This document shows, piece by piece, positions 34,757-44,457 of a DNA stretch of 64,000 nt. Source of the stretch: Paracoccaceae bacterium. GTDB lineage: Bacteria > Pseudomonadota > Alphaproteobacteria > Rhodobacterales > Rhodobacteraceae. Every line of letters begins with the position of its first letter. Positions within the stretch are counted from its first letter, which is position 1. The notes beneath the pieces are model-generated. The model ran no database searches. It was not told the origin of the DNA and saw only the letters and a list, made by a program, of their open reading frames with translations. A program made the translations under genes and the position numbers. The stretch lies in contig JAOGIM010000003.1 of assembly GCA_028150825.1 (NCBI GenBank), positions 1-64,000 of the forward strand, in the 5' to 3' direction.

Positions 34757-36028
34757 CTACATTGCAGATTTTACGGCATCGGCAATTTGGTTTGCAGCGT
34801 CTTGAGATCCCTGATCAGAATTCATGAAGTTGCTTACTACTTCCATAACAGCTGAACGGATGGCTTGTGGTTGAGCGATAGAATGCGCAATGCTTGGCAC
34901 CAAAGTACCTTGACTACTTGCTGCATCTAAGTGCTTTTGAGCCATCTGTTGGCAAGGTGTAAAGTCGCTTAGATCGACATCATTGCGAGCCGGGATTGAA
35001 CCTTTAGAAAGATTGAAATCTTTCTGAGTTTCTTTTGAAAAAGCAATCTCAGCAAACATTTTTTGTCCAGCTTTTTTATCAGGATCGGTCTGATCAAAAA
35101 AAGCAAATGAATCTGAATTCAAAGTGAACCCAAGTTTCCCGTCCTCAGCTGGCGGAGTATCGCAGTAGTAATCAACTCCATGCTTATGGCCAAGCGACGT
35201 CATATTGCCGACCCACCAATCTCCCATGAACTGAAAACCAGCATCACCTTTACCAAGCATTACAGCAGTCTCTCCCCAGGAACGGCCAGGTGAGTTGCTG
35301 TCCATCCATCCAACCATTTTACGGGTTTGATCAAGAGTTTTAATCATCATCGGACCACGTAGCGCCGCATCATCAAGATCAACAAAAGCCTTCTTGTAAA
35401 AGTCCACGCTCATTCCGACTGCAACAGTTTCAAAAATTGTCAAATCTTGCCAATCTTGTCCACCATGTCCAACTGGTATAAGTCCGGCAGCAGCCATTTT
35501 TTCGGCAACTACATTAAATTCAGCCCATGTTTTTGGCATTTTGGTCTCACCGACCTTGTCCATGGCCTTTTTAGAAGCAAACATCCAGTTCACTCTATGT
35601 ATATTTACAGGCACAGCGACAAACTTACCTTCGTAAGACATAATATCAATAAGCTGAGGTGCCATAACTTTATTCCAGTTTCCTGGCTCAGCAATATAGT
35701 TCAAATCCCCAAGACCCAGACTTTCAGCCCACTCTTCGATCGCTTTACCTTTTAACTGCACCGCAGTTGGAGCATCACCTGACATGACACGGGCTCTAAG
35801 AGCTGCGTACTGCTTAGCTGTGTGGCCAGCGATAGCATTATCTTCCCAGTCACCGCCTTGATCACGGAACCTGGTTGCCATTTTTGCAAGCGCTTCAGCG
35901 GCAGCTCCACCAGTCCACATATGCATGACTTCTACTTTTGGTTCGGCAAAAGCTGCACTTCCGCCAGCTATAATGGCGCCAGAAACGGCAGCTGTTCCCG
36001 TCTTCCAAATTCTATCGAAAAATTTCAT
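34757..36028 (-). CDS. ABC sugar importer solute-binding protein (family 1)
   Basis: A 423-residue periplasmic binding protein. Start at 36028 (MKFFDRIWK), with GGGAG eight bases upstream; a longer reading would add 15 non-signal residues. Signal peptide cleaves near GSAAFA/EPK. Then VEVMHMWTGGAAAEAL, typical of family-1 sugar binders, and DAGFQFMGDWWVGNM, which resembles the glucose/mannose-type binders. First gene of the importer operon. Confidence 0.92.
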   Translation of the reverse strand: MKFFDRIWKTGTAAVSGAIIAGGSAAFAEPKVEVMHMWTGGAAAEALAKMATRFRDQGGDWEDNAIAGHTAKQYAALRARVMSGDAPTAVQLKGKAIEEWAESLGLGDLNYIAEPGNWNKVMAPQLIDIMSYEGKFVAVPVNIHRVNWMFASKKAMDKVGETKMPKTWAEFNVVAEKMAAAGLIPVGHGGQDWQDLTIFETVAVGMSVDFYKKAFVDLDDAALRGPMMIKTLDQTRKMVGWMDSNSPGRSWGETAVMLGKGDAGFQFMGDWWVGNMTSLGHKHGVDYYCDTPPAEDGKLGFTLNSDSFAFFDQTDPDKKAGQKMFAEIAFSKETQKDFNLSKGSIPARNDVDLSDFTPCQQMAQKHLDAASSQGTLVPSIAHSIAQPQAIRSAVMEVVSNFMNSDQGSQDAANQIADAVKSAM

Positions 36029-36330
36029 TATTTTCTCCCATTTACCTTTTACGTCGCCTCTAACGTTAATCACGATTCGCTAGTGCAGAACCACTAAACT
36101 ACTACTTCTTATGTGTTTTTCAAATATAAAAACCTTTCGTCAAATAGGCTTGATTATTAAAGATATTTGGTTAATGTCATACAGTAAAAAGCGTTATTAG
36201 AATGCCGTGCTAGCAGAATGAAAGACAAATTTCGTAGAAAAGTAATTATGTTTGGGCATCTTTACTGCAAAAAATTTATTATTTTTAGCGACTACACAAA
36301 CTCTGACAGCCTCAAAAAAGAATTATGTAA
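36029..36330. other. Divergent promoter region
   Basis: 302 AT-rich bases between the divergent importer and SDR operons. No gene seen; promoters for both are expected here. Confidence 0.5.
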
Positions 36331-37107
36331 ATGACTGAAGAGAAATACGCGTATTACCCCAGCCTAAAAAACCGAGGTATTTTGATATCCGGAGGAGGAA
36401 GCGGTATTGGAGCAGAGATAGTTAAATGTTTCGCCAGGCAAGGGAGTAGGGTTGGATTTGTAGATATCGATGAAATTTCTTCTGACAAGTTAATAAATCA
36501 ACTAGGGTATGAGGGAGTAAGCCATACCCCTATATACCGTAAAATAGACGTTACAAATATTCTGTCTTACCAAGACGCCATAAATTATTTTGAAGATGAT
36601 CTTGAAGGAATATACACACTTGTTAACAATGCAGCTAATGATCATCGTCATTCTGTAGAAGAAGTGACGCCTGAGTACTGGCGAAATCAAATTTCTGTAA
36701 ATTTAGACCATCAATTTTTTGCGGCGCAAGCGGTTTCTAAGGGAATGTCGAGCAGGGGAAAGGGATCTATTATCAATATGGGGTCTTGTAGCTGGCGTCT
36801 TGGTCTAGATAAATTATCAGCTTACGTAACTGCAAAAGCAGCTGTGGAAGGTTTGACCAATGGCTTGGCAAGAGAATTAGGGTCAAACGGTATTCGGGTG
36901 AACTGTGTTATCCCAGGTTTTGTAAAAACTGATCGCCAAGTAAAGCTTTGGCTGACATCAGAATTAGAAAAAATTGTACTCGAAGGACAATGCCTCAAAG
37001 AGCTAATTGAACCCAGATATGTTTCCAATCTTATTGCCTTTCTCGCATCCGATGATGCACGCATGTGTTCCTCCGGAGCCTATACCGTCGACGGCGGTTG
37101 GATATGA
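36331..37107 (+). CDS. Sugar 1-dehydrogenase, XylB-like SDR
   Basis: A 258-residue SDR that resembles Caulobacter-type D-xylose 1-dehydrogenase along its whole length: YYPSLKNRGILISGGGSGIG, NNAANDHRH, INMGSCSWRLGLDKLSAY with YVTAK, PGFVKTDRQ, and LASDDARMCSSG ... DGGW at the end. It should oxidise an aldose to the lactone with NAD. The lactonase gene follows 51 bases later. Substrate may be a deoxy-hexose or pentose. Confidence 0.85.
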   Translation: MTEEKYAYYPSLKNRGILISGGGSGIGAEIVKCFARQGSRVGFVDIDEISSDKLINQLGYEGVSHTPIYRKIDVTNILSYQDAINYFEDDLEGIYTLVNNAANDHRHSVEEVTPEYWRNQISVNLDHQFFAAQAVSKGMSSRGKGSIINMGSCSWRLGLDKLSAYVTAKAAVEGLTNGLARELGSNGIRVNCVIPGFVKTDRQVKLWLTSELEKIVLEGQCLKELIEPRYVSNLIAFLASDDARMCSSGAYTVDGGWI

Positions 37108-37158
37108 TTTACTAAAACAAAGGATCACCTTTTATAGTGAGCCAATGAAAGAATTCTC

Positions 37159-38040
37159 ATGGAAAGTAGACTACTTTTAAAACGTGAAGAACTTTTAGGA
37201 GAGGGTATTTTGTGCTTACCGGATGCTGACTTGATTGCATGGGTGGATATACTTAGGAAAAAGCTGATACTTTCTGATAGCAATGGCGACAATATAAGAG
37301 TTTTAAAACAGCCTAGTGAGATTGGCGCAGTTTTGCCATCGGTAACTGATGATCTTATACTGGTACTCCGTAATTCTGTAATCAGCTTCAATCCGCTAAG
37401 CTTTTCCAACCGAGAAATTTGGTCAGCTGCTGAAGTAGAACCAAGAACAAATCGGTTTAATGATGCGACCGTAGATCGTCTTGGTAACCTGTGGGTGGGT
37501 AGCATGGATTTTGACGCAAAGTCCCCTTCAGGAATTCTCTATAGAATAACCCCGGAAGGTGAAGCAAATGTTATGGAGACAGGGTTTAGATGCATAAATG
37601 GGCCAGCTTTTTCGATTAATGGTAAAACTATTTATGTTGGAGATACTATGAATGGGCAAGTTCTTGCTTTCGATCATGACCCAGTTTGTGGTTCACTAAC
37701 AAATAAACGGGTACATATTGATTTTGGTATTTTTGATGGATTACCGGACGGTATGACCGTAGACGCGCAAGATAATCTTTGGGTGTGTCAAATAACGGCT
37801 GGTAGGATTAGTTGCTTTAATTCAAGTGGGATCAAAGTGCGTTCAATTGCTTTACCCGTACCTATGGTAACTAGCTGTTGCTTTGGCGGACCAGAATTAA
37901 CGTCCCTTTATGCGACCACTGCGCGAATTATCCTTGATACTCCAGATTTAAATGCCTTTCCGGACAGCGGTTCGATCTATTTGATTGAAAGCGCAGGTAA
38001 AGGGCTAAAGCCAAACAAGTTTGGTAAAAACGCCAGTTAA
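37159..38040 (+). CDS. SMP-30/gluconolactonase family lactonase
   Basis: A 293-residue six-bladed propeller lactonase. LLGEGILCLPDAD carries the first metal Glu; NRFNDATVDRLGNLWVGSMD has the N-D substrate/metal pair; NGPAFSINGKTIYVGDT and DGLPDGMTVDAQDNLWV give the remaining Asn and Asp ligands. It hydrolyses the sugar lactone made by the preceding dehydrogenase, as XylC does for XylB. Confidence 0.9.
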   Translation: MESRLLLKREELLGEGILCLPDADLIAWVDILRKKLILSDSNGDNIRVLKQPSEIGAVLPSVTDDLILVLRNSVISFNPLSFSNREIWSAAEVEPRTNRFNDATVDRLGNLWVGSMDFDAKSPSGILYRITPEGEANVMETGFRCINGPAFSINGKTIYVGDTMNGQVLAFDHDPVCGSLTNKRVHIDFGIFDGLPDGMTVDAQDNLWVCQITAGRISCFNSSGIKVRSIALPVPMVTSCCFGGPELTSLYATTARIILDTPDLNAFPDSGSIYLIESAGKGLKPNKFGKNAS

Positions 38041-38180
38041 AAAACTCGAGTTTGAAAAGTAGAAGACCTAATGGGTTGTTGATCTCATAACACAAAAGTT
38101 TGATTGGATAGAACATTACGTGAAAAAACATGTAAAATAATCACAAAATATTAAAGATAAATCTTGTAGGAGAATAAGCC

Positions 38181-38842
38181 ATGAAAACGAATCATTTGGA
38201 CTTGGATCAGCTATCTAAAGAAACATACGCCGCGGTTTTTTCTGACGTTTGTGACGCGGCAGGCTTACGCCAGCAAACCCTTGAACCTGGCGCTAAATTA
38301 TTGGCAGGTCCATCTGGTGTTTTAATTGGATGGGCGCGTACTGCTGTCAGCAGACCACTTACAGATATTCCTGATCGTCCTTATGGCGGGGAGATTGATT
38401 TTATTGACTCGCTAAATGTCGGCGACGTCGTAGTGTTAGATTGTTCTCGTAAACCTGCAGCAGCGTGGGGGAATTATTCTCAACAGCTTCAGTAGGTCGC
38501 GGTGCTCGCGGTGCGATTGTTGATGGACTAATTAGAGATAAAAGACTCATAGACAATCTTGACAGATTTCCTGTTTTTGGACGCGGCTTGCGACCAACAG
38601 ATAGTCTTGGGCGCGTAGCTATTGCTGAGTATGATATCCCAGTGTGCGTTTTCGGTCTTACGGTATACCCGGGTGATCTAGTCGTTTGTGATTCAGATGG
38701 GTCGATAGTTGTACCACGCGACTATGCATTTGAAATCATGGAAAAAGCACGAGAAAAAGCTTTGACTGAAAATAGTGCGCGTGAACTTCTTCTTAATGGC
38801 GGCTTACTAAGGGATGTATGGGAAAAATATCGCGTCCTTTAA
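38181..38842 (+). pseudogene. RraA-family aldolase/decarboxylase gene with -1 frameshift
   Basis: The first frame (38181-38495) reads AVFSDVCDAAGLRQQ to DCSRKPAAAWGNYS. The second (to 38842) carries the rest, ELFSTASVGRGARGAIVDGLIRD, LVVCDSDGSIVVP and on. The expected junction is AAWGELFSTA; the sequence has GGGGG where GGGGGG would keep frame. One lost G in a homopolymer disrupts a protein of about 220 residues. RraA-fold enzymes split 4-hydroxy-2-oxo acids or decarboxylate oxaloacetate. A sequencing error or slippage-type switch is possible. AGGAGA precedes the ATG. Confidence 0.8.
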
Positions 38843-39233
38843 AAATCTCTAGACATAAGAAAATTCTACCACTTTTGCTTTGCCAAAACACCATGCACCT
38901 TTCTTTTGCTTATTTTTCAGCCTTGGTGCAAGGTCCATGCTGCATGAACTTGGGAAGGAATATATCCTGAGATCAATAGATTGACATAACCGATTAATTC
39001 CAGATGCAGTTAGATTATTTTACTTAACATTCTTCCGAGGATACTAATTTACAAAACGTTAAGCCTGTTTTGAGTTTTTCTTCAAAAGCGTACTCGACAA
39101 AACTCCTACTAAACAAATATAAAATGGATGAAAAACTTCAGAAAAATGCGAACACACATTTGAAATGGCTGCCAAACTTGTTTGTGTAAGCAATGCTCGC
39201 ACTGAGTTTGTGGAAAGTATCTGCGATTGCATA
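38843..39233. other. Intergenic stretch, no gene recognised
   Basis: About 390 bases between convergent genes, no protein-like frame and no clear terminator. Confidence 0.45.
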
Positions 39234-39584
39234 TTAGATTTTGAAATCAAAATGTTTGCGCACCGCCTCTTCAATTTTCCATGTACCTTTAAAATCAGCT
39301 TCAACGACAAAGGCATCTCCAGCCTGAACTATTACCGGTGTACCGCCGTCTGGAGTTATCACGATACGGCCTGAAATCATGTGTGCAAACTCATAAGACT
39401 TATATGTAGCATGGTAAGTACCGGGTGTTGCCTCCCAAACCCCAGACAACATGGTATCGTCCGAATTTGTGTGTAAAGCCCAAGTCTGCATAGTTGGACT
39501 TCCCTCAACGACAACCCAGCCGTCAAGATTGTCCATGCTAGATACAGTGTTAGGGTCAATTGATAGTTTAGTAATCGATGTCAT
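39234..39584 (-). CDS. Cupin domain protein (Cupin_3/DUF861 type)
   Basis: A 116-residue single cupin. DTMLSGVWEATPGTYHATYKSYEFAHMISGRIVI forms motif 1 and DGGTPVIVQAGDAFVVEADFKGTWKI motif 2, as in ureidoglycine-aminohydrolase-like cupins. Some usual His ligands are missing, so metal binding is uncertain. Possibly a small-molecule binding or sugar-acid enzyme at the end of the catabolic locus. Confidence 0.8.
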   Translation of the reverse strand: MTSITKLSIDPNTVSSMDNLDGWVVVEGSPTMQTWALHTNSDDTMLSGVWEATPGTYHATYKSYEFAHMISGRIVITPDGGTPVIVQAGDAFVVEADFKGTWKIEEAVRKHFDFKI

Positions 39585-39692
39585 TCTTTGATCTCCAGAT
39601 CTTAGATCGTATTTTTAGTTGAAGTATAAAGGATTTAAATCGCTCTATTTATTGCAAAGTAAACCAATTAAAAAGGAGCTCGACTAACAAAA

Positions 39693-40528
39693 TTACAAAG
39701 CAGTTTCTGCTCGGCCAGTTTGTCCCACATAATCGGACCTGAGTGAGGGATATATCTTAAACCGTCCTCTGACAACCAAAAGCGCGGGGTTTGCTATTTT
39801 CCACGTTTTTCTGTTCAGTACCTTGCAATCTTTTGGGGCCGAGTAGAGATACGAAACAATCCTCTTATCATTCGTAGCGGCTGCATCATCGAGCCATATA
39901 CTGAACAGATCACCATCCATGGCAGCTTGCGTACTAATAGCGATAAGAAGCGGGTCATCATGTGCGTCTTGAGCGGTTTCAATTGCTTCGATAAACGCAT
40001 CGTGGGACCACGCACTTGACCGATTTCGCCTAAAATTGCAAAGCGCGGAGATAAACCGTGCGCGGTCCCGCCCTCTGCGGATATTGCTCGACACTCTACA
40101 TTGCAAATCAAACCAATCAAGGTTTTTTGAGATGGTATAATTCTAATTATTTTCGATAAAGCAGGCGACAGTCTGATCATTTTCTCGGCAAGTTTAAAAA
40201 CCAAGCTGGCCTGATCACGTGACCGCGCACCAGAAATGATCTGGCTATTTTGCTTTGTTTCTGGGCCGACCAGGTGCGCAAGTACAATGGCGGCGATTAA
40301 TGCAGTTTTTCCGTTTTTACGCGCAACAGACGGGTAAGCACGGCTCGTCCCATCTGGATTATCGAACACATCAAGAATGAACTTCGTTTGGAAATCCATC
40401 AACTTTATCGGTTTTCCGACCTTTGCGCCCTCTGGGATAGGACAAAATGCCTCAATGAATACACAGTTTTTTTCACCACGGTTCATTTTTATATTAACCT
40501 CGTTGTGATTTAATACCATTCGGGGCAA
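39693..40528 (-). pseudogene. Second phage terminase large subunit, frameshifted and truncated
   Basis: The N-terminal frame (40528 to about 40020) has PSVARKNGKTALIAAIV (Walker A), GARSRDQASLVF and AEGGTAHGLSPRFAILGEIGQVRGP. Then a one-base loss in a C run (CCC for CCCC) shifts the frame; the rest, HDAFIEAIETAQDAHDDPLLIAISTQ and DDAAATNDKRIVSYLYSAP, lies in the next frame. The Walker-B Asp appears changed to Gly (ILGEI for ILDEI). Similarity stops after NPAL (about 39775), so the nuclease half is gone. It differs from the terminase at 4518 and so comes from another phage (HK97/P27-like terminase type). Confidence 0.75.
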
Positions 40529-40545
40529 AAAAAGGAGAACCCAAA

Positions 40546-40809
40546 ATGAACGTATTTTTTAAAGGGCATGTTGAAGCTGGATTTGACGTCATGAAAGCTA
40601 AAATTGATGAAGACATGGCTGGTCAAGCGGCGGAATTTGTTAGTGGATATAATCTGGCTGACCTTGGTGACGGGAATGTCATGATGTGCGCCAATGTCAC
40701 TGATTTTGAGAAGATGGGTGCATTCATGAACACCCCTGAAAGGTTGCAGTGGGAAAAAGATGTCGGAGCTACTTACAAAACTTACACACTTGAAGAAATG
40801 CAAGGCTAA
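40546..40809 (+). CDS. Small ABM-like protein, second prophage area
   Basis: An 87-residue protein with AAAGGAGA upstream. The sequence (FFKGHVEAGFDVMKAKIDEDM ... MMCANVTDFEKMGAFMNTPE) has the strand-helix-strand pattern of small dimeric alpha-beta-barrel proteins. Plus-strand insert between minus-strand phage pseudogenes, as in the first island. Confidence 0.55.
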   Translation: MNVFFKGHVEAGFDVMKAKIDEDMAGQAAEFVSGYNLADLGDGNVMMCANVTDFEKMGAFMNTPERLQWEKDVGATYKTYTLEEMQG

Positions 40810-41012
40810 TCCCAGCGATTAAATACCCGGCGCAATGCGTAACTCCGGATCATACTGATAAGCGTAAAGAACCAGCCAATAGCAAAGCTGTCATAAACCG
40901 TGACGTTATAGCCAAAGGCAGGTAGCACAATAAATTTTGCTCCAACCGCCACCAAAAATCCAACGACGACGTTGGTTACAGCCTCAAGCGCACTTCTTTG
41001 TTTCGACTGCAT
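40806..41012 (-). CDS. Small two-TM phage protein (DUF7220-like)
   Basis: A 68-residue membrane protein beginning MQSKQRSALEAVTNVVVGFLVAVG, with two TM helices and RSYALRRVFNRW at the end. This conserved layout is common next to phage DNA methylase genes. Start chosen at 41012; a longer frame would lie in the methylase sequence. It overlaps the methylase C-terminus by 29 bases in another frame. Confidence 0.7.
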   Translation of the reverse strand: MQSKQRSALEAVTNVVVGFLVAVGAKFIVLPAFGYNVTVYDSFAIGWFFTLISMIRSYALRRVFNRWD

Positions 41013-41520
41013 TGTTAAGTTCGTTATAGGATTTTCCGCTGGCCTCATGGATAGCGTCTTGAACTGTATAATCTTGCCAACGATTGATCGCCACGGCGGC
41101 ATAGATAGGGTCTAGCTCCATCGCCCTCGCCCTACGTCCGTGTTTTTCACAGGCAATAATAGTGGTCCCTGAACCCACAAAACTATCCAGCACTAGATCG
41201 TCGCCCTTTGTGTTGTTCAGCATTTGATACTCAAAGAGTTCCATAGGCTTCATTGTTGGATGTTCTTTGTTTGAGTTAGGCCGATCAAAGTACAGAATGG
41301 TTGTTTACTTTTGGTCTGTCGCCCAAAGGTGAACTGCGCCATCTTTCCAACCTTGTTGGCATGGTTCGTGTTGACATCGATAATCTTGTTGGCCCATAAC
41401 TTTGTATTGCTTTTTCCAAATTAGGCACTGGCGTATCGTCCAACCGGAGTTATGCGCTGCGCCCCTGAAATTATATCCCTCGCTGTCGGCGTGCCAAATA
41501 TAGAAAATAGCCTTTAAGGA
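40984..41520 (-). pseudogene. Phage DNA methylase (N6/N4 type), C-terminal part with in-frame TAA
   Basis: The continuous frame reads FYIWHADSEGYNFRGAAHNSGW, QCLIWKKQYKVMGQQDY, HLWATDQK, a TAA (41308-41306), then TTILYFDRPNSNKEHPTMKP, DLVLDSFVGSGTTIIACE and ARAMELDPIYAAVAI. This matches the C-terminal half of ParB/methylase-type phage DNA modification enzymes; FVGSGTT is the AdoMet-binding motif. The stop replaces an expected Gln (DRKQ-T in the family). The N-terminal part, including the DPPY motif, is missing beyond 41520. Confidence 0.8.
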
Positions 41521-41628
41521 TATAGAACATAATAATCAGTACATTAAAAATAAAAAGATGGAACTTGCGATTATATTTGAAGGGCAAATTGCAGCAGGTT
41601 TCAAAAGAGAAATGCTTACCCTAAAAAT

Positions 41629-42594
41629 TTATTTAAAAGCATCAGGAATTTCTTGACCTACTGCTTGGGTAATCAATGCACGAGCATTTGGAATGATTTT
41701 TTCTAGCTGAGGCAAGTCGTTTACGCATAAGAATTTGACCCGATGTTCACTAGCTACCTTCAATAATGCTTGTGTATCGCCAGATGAGCTGGTTAAGCCA
41801 ATTCCACTATAAATATGCGTGTAATCTTTTTCCAAGTTAAAAACAGCGTTTCCTTCATTAATGCAAGCATGATTGTGCAATCCTTGAGGCAAGAATTGAC
41901 TTAAATCACGGAAACGATGAGTGATATTGCTCGTAAAAGCGTTTGCAAAACTCGAAAATAAATGCTCCATTTTAGAGCAAAGAAAAGGATGTACTACATG
42001 AGCTGCTGCAAATAGGTGCGTTTCTTTAAAACCGATCATTTTAGCTGCATTAATTTGCATGAAGTGATTAAAAAGCGCTGGGTTTTTATGGGCGTCTGGT
42101 TCTGATATAAATCTTGCATAATTGACCCAATTACCTCGCAAAACAGGGGCGTTATCTACGAAAACATCGGACGGATTTAAGGGAGCCGTCAAAAAAACGT
42201 CGTCGTTAAAATATAAGAACTGTTCGCTTAAACCCTCAATACGCCAAAGTAAGCTTTCAATCGCTAGCGAATTAAATGTGGGGATAGCATCTTGGAAATC
42301 GGCAAAAATCTCATGGTGGTAAGAAAACAATATTTTGCTTCTCAGAGCATCTGGCAAAGATGATAAATCTGGAATTTCGTCATCAACTACAATCCAGATG
42401 GTTCCTATCCAAGGGGCATGATTTGAAATCGATTGAAGGCAATAAATTATTTCATTATCGCATTCCCATCGATGTGGATTGATAGCATTTTCATGCAACT
42501 CAGAATGTTCTTTAGACATATAATGAAGGCGTCGCTCGCGATGCCGCTTTGAATTTCCATCAACCCAAGTAATGACCGCATCAATCTGGTTCAT
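41629..42594 (-). CDS. Stealth-family hexose-phosphate transferase
   Basis: A 321-residue protein with conserved regions of Stealth proteins: IDAVITWVDGNS (CR1), DNEIIYCLQSISNHAPWIGTIWIVVDDEIP and FNSLAIESLLWRIEGLSEQFLYFNDDVFL (CR2), then HIAHP-like segments (AAHVVHPFL). These enzymes transfer sugar-1-phosphate to make capsular or exopolysaccharide phosphodiester links. It stands alone between phage relics and a decayed region, with no other polysaccharide genes beside it. Confidence 0.88.
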   Translation of the reverse strand: MNQIDAVITWVDGNSKRHRERRLHYMSKEHSELHENAINPHRWECDNEIIYCLQSISNHAPWIGTIWIVVDDEIPDLSSLPDALRSKILFSYHHEIFADFQDAIPTFNSLAIESLLWRIEGLSEQFLYFNDDVFLTAPLNPSDVFVDNAPVLRGNWVNYARFISEPDAHKNPALFNHFMQINAAKMIGFKETHLFAAAHVVHPFLCSKMEHLFSSFANAFTSNITHRFRDLSQFLPQGLHNHACINEGNAVFNLEKDYTHIYSGIGLTSSSGDTQALLKVASEHRVKFLCVNDLPQLEKIIPNARALITQAVGQEIPDAFK

Positions 42595-43762
42595 ATCGAT
42601 AACGAATCCAGTAAATACATGTAATTTTTATCCTCTCACTTTTAGACTGGTTTTACGCTTTTACAGATGGTGTATGTAAATTAACTTTCCCGTTTTCTAA
42701 CCTATTCAAACGTCCAAACTGAGCAAACCTTTATTTGGCCAAGCTATAAGAACCTTAATATCACGCCTCATTAACTTATTTCAATTCTCTTTTGACTAAG
42801 ATAATTTTAATGCTTTAAAAAGATACTTTGCACCGCGCCTTATTGGTATTTCGAACTAACACCTGAAAGTACATTGGGTCATAGAATAGTTCAGGATCAC
42901 CTTCATGGGCCTTACTGCGGAGTAACACTCCGCTGAGAGGACCTGAGCGACAAAAAACTTGTGGAACACCGCATGCCTTGATCTGATAGGCGTAAAAATC
43001 CCAAAGCAATGTCTTTAGGTGCAGTTCATGCCATAATTTTGCTGAACATAATTTGCGGTATCGATTGGTTTATCGGCTACGTATTTTGTCAATCAAAAAA
43101 ATGGCACTCCAGAGTTTGACAAGCCAAGTTTTACATAGAGCATTGGAATGAGAAACAGACCACACCTTTACCACACGGCTTCGCAGTATGGCAGCATGGG
43201 AAATACAAATCCGCACGGATGATAAAAGATCTCCAACCGTTGCTAGTAAATATAGCCTAGTGGGCGCAAAGACTTCCAACCGCAGCCAATCACCAAGTCT
43301 TCTGTCTATTATCGGGACCACTTAATTCCAACAGTTTGTCAATGAGCCAGCTTAGAATGTATCACTGTTAGCTTCGCATGGGAAAACATCCAATAAACCC
43401 TCTTCGAGATCAGCATCAGGTACAACTTAAAGCTCAGTAATGCGCTGCAAGTTTTATTCTTATCTAAAAGCTGTTTTATGCAAATATTAGCAGCATTAAT
43501 TTCAGTCAAAAAAGGACCATTATTAGCCAATTTGACTGGTAGTACATCGAAATGTGCTACAAGTTCACCAAGTCTCAATTCATATATATCGGACTTTTCC
43601 AACTTGGAAGTGGAGTAGCACCGTTTTCCCAACGACATAGAAAACCAACGTTTTCTATGTCAGCTATTGTGAGTCTTTTTTACAACTGTTCAGAATAACG
43701 AAATATCCTGTGTTGACCATTTGAGCCTGTCATGATTCCTATAAATAAAAAGAGGCAGTAAA
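42595..43762. other. Decayed stretch, no intact gene
   Basis: About 1.2 kb. The minus strand carries protein-like but broken frames (DIYELRLGELVAHFDVLPVKLA near 43560; YAYQIKACGVPQVFC near 42980), so a gene of unknown family probably decayed here. A 7-bp hairpin GCGGAGT-AAC-ACTCCGC lies at 42917-42933. Confidence 0.4.
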
Positions 43763-43945
43763 ATGAATATACAAGTCGCAAGAAAACATATGATGCCTGC
43801 TCAAAATTTAAATTACGTTGATTCTAAAGTTGTGAGTGAAGAGCAATTGAACGCGCTTATATCTCGAAACCCAATTTTTTGTGCAGACAAATCTATATAC
43901 TCGAACATTGACGGTGGTTACACAGTCACTGCACTCGGCACTTGA
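43763..43945 (+). CDS. Small protein, possible
   Basis: A 60-residue frame behind AAGAGGCAG and ATG. Composition is protein-like (MNIQVARKHMMPAQNLNYVD...), no family, in a decayed area; doubtful. Confidence 0.3.
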   Translation: MNIQVARKHMMPAQNLNYVDSKVVSEEQLNALISRNPIFCADKSIYSNIDGGYTVTALGT

Positions 43946-44286
43946 CCATTGCATGAAAGCAAAGACAGGTAGCAACACCTTGCTAACCAATACAGCGATA
44001 CTGCCAACCAGTGTAATTGATTAAAGGTGCTCGAGATTGGAGCTTTCTGGCCTAAAGCACTTTGCTTTTAAATATAAAATTAATTACAGTTAAATAAATG
44101 TTACTCCCTATTTTAAGACCTTTCATTTATCTGGACTTTGGGGGTAGGGTTTTCTGAGTTCGACGCTTGCGTTATATCGGTCTCTAAATGCCAACGGTTA
44201 GAATGTTGTCCTTCCCCCACGAACCCTAAGCTTTAAGTCTGAGATAATAGTTTCCTGCTCTGGCTAGCTGCAAAGTGGAGAATTAC

Positions 44287-44457
44287 ATGGACGACTGTAA
44301 ATGTGGCCGCTCGCCAACTGGCAAGTGCCTAGGCTGGCACAACCTTACCGCATCCCACTATCAATCAACAAAAGTTATATGGCTGGCAAAGCGCAAAGCA
44401 GAAACTTTAGCAGAAGAATACTCTGGTTTATTCCAAATTTTGAATAAAGAGAAATAG
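44287..44457 (+). CDS. Small Cys-rich protein (CKCGRSPTGKCLGWHNL type)
   Basis: A 56-residue product from ATG 44287 (GTGGAG upstream; an in-frame GTG at 44275 is an alternative). The N-terminal CKCGRSPTGKCLGWHNLT is a motif I recognise from short conserved proteins of alphaproteobacteria; three Cys and one His could bind zinc or iron. Unknown role. Confidence 0.65.
   Translation: MDDCKCGRSPTGKCLGWHNLTASHYQSTKVIWLAKRKAETLAEEYSGLFQILNKEK

Noticed and set aside
42917..42933. 7-bp hairpin as a terminator
   Set aside because: No T-run follows on either strand and no intact gene precedes it.
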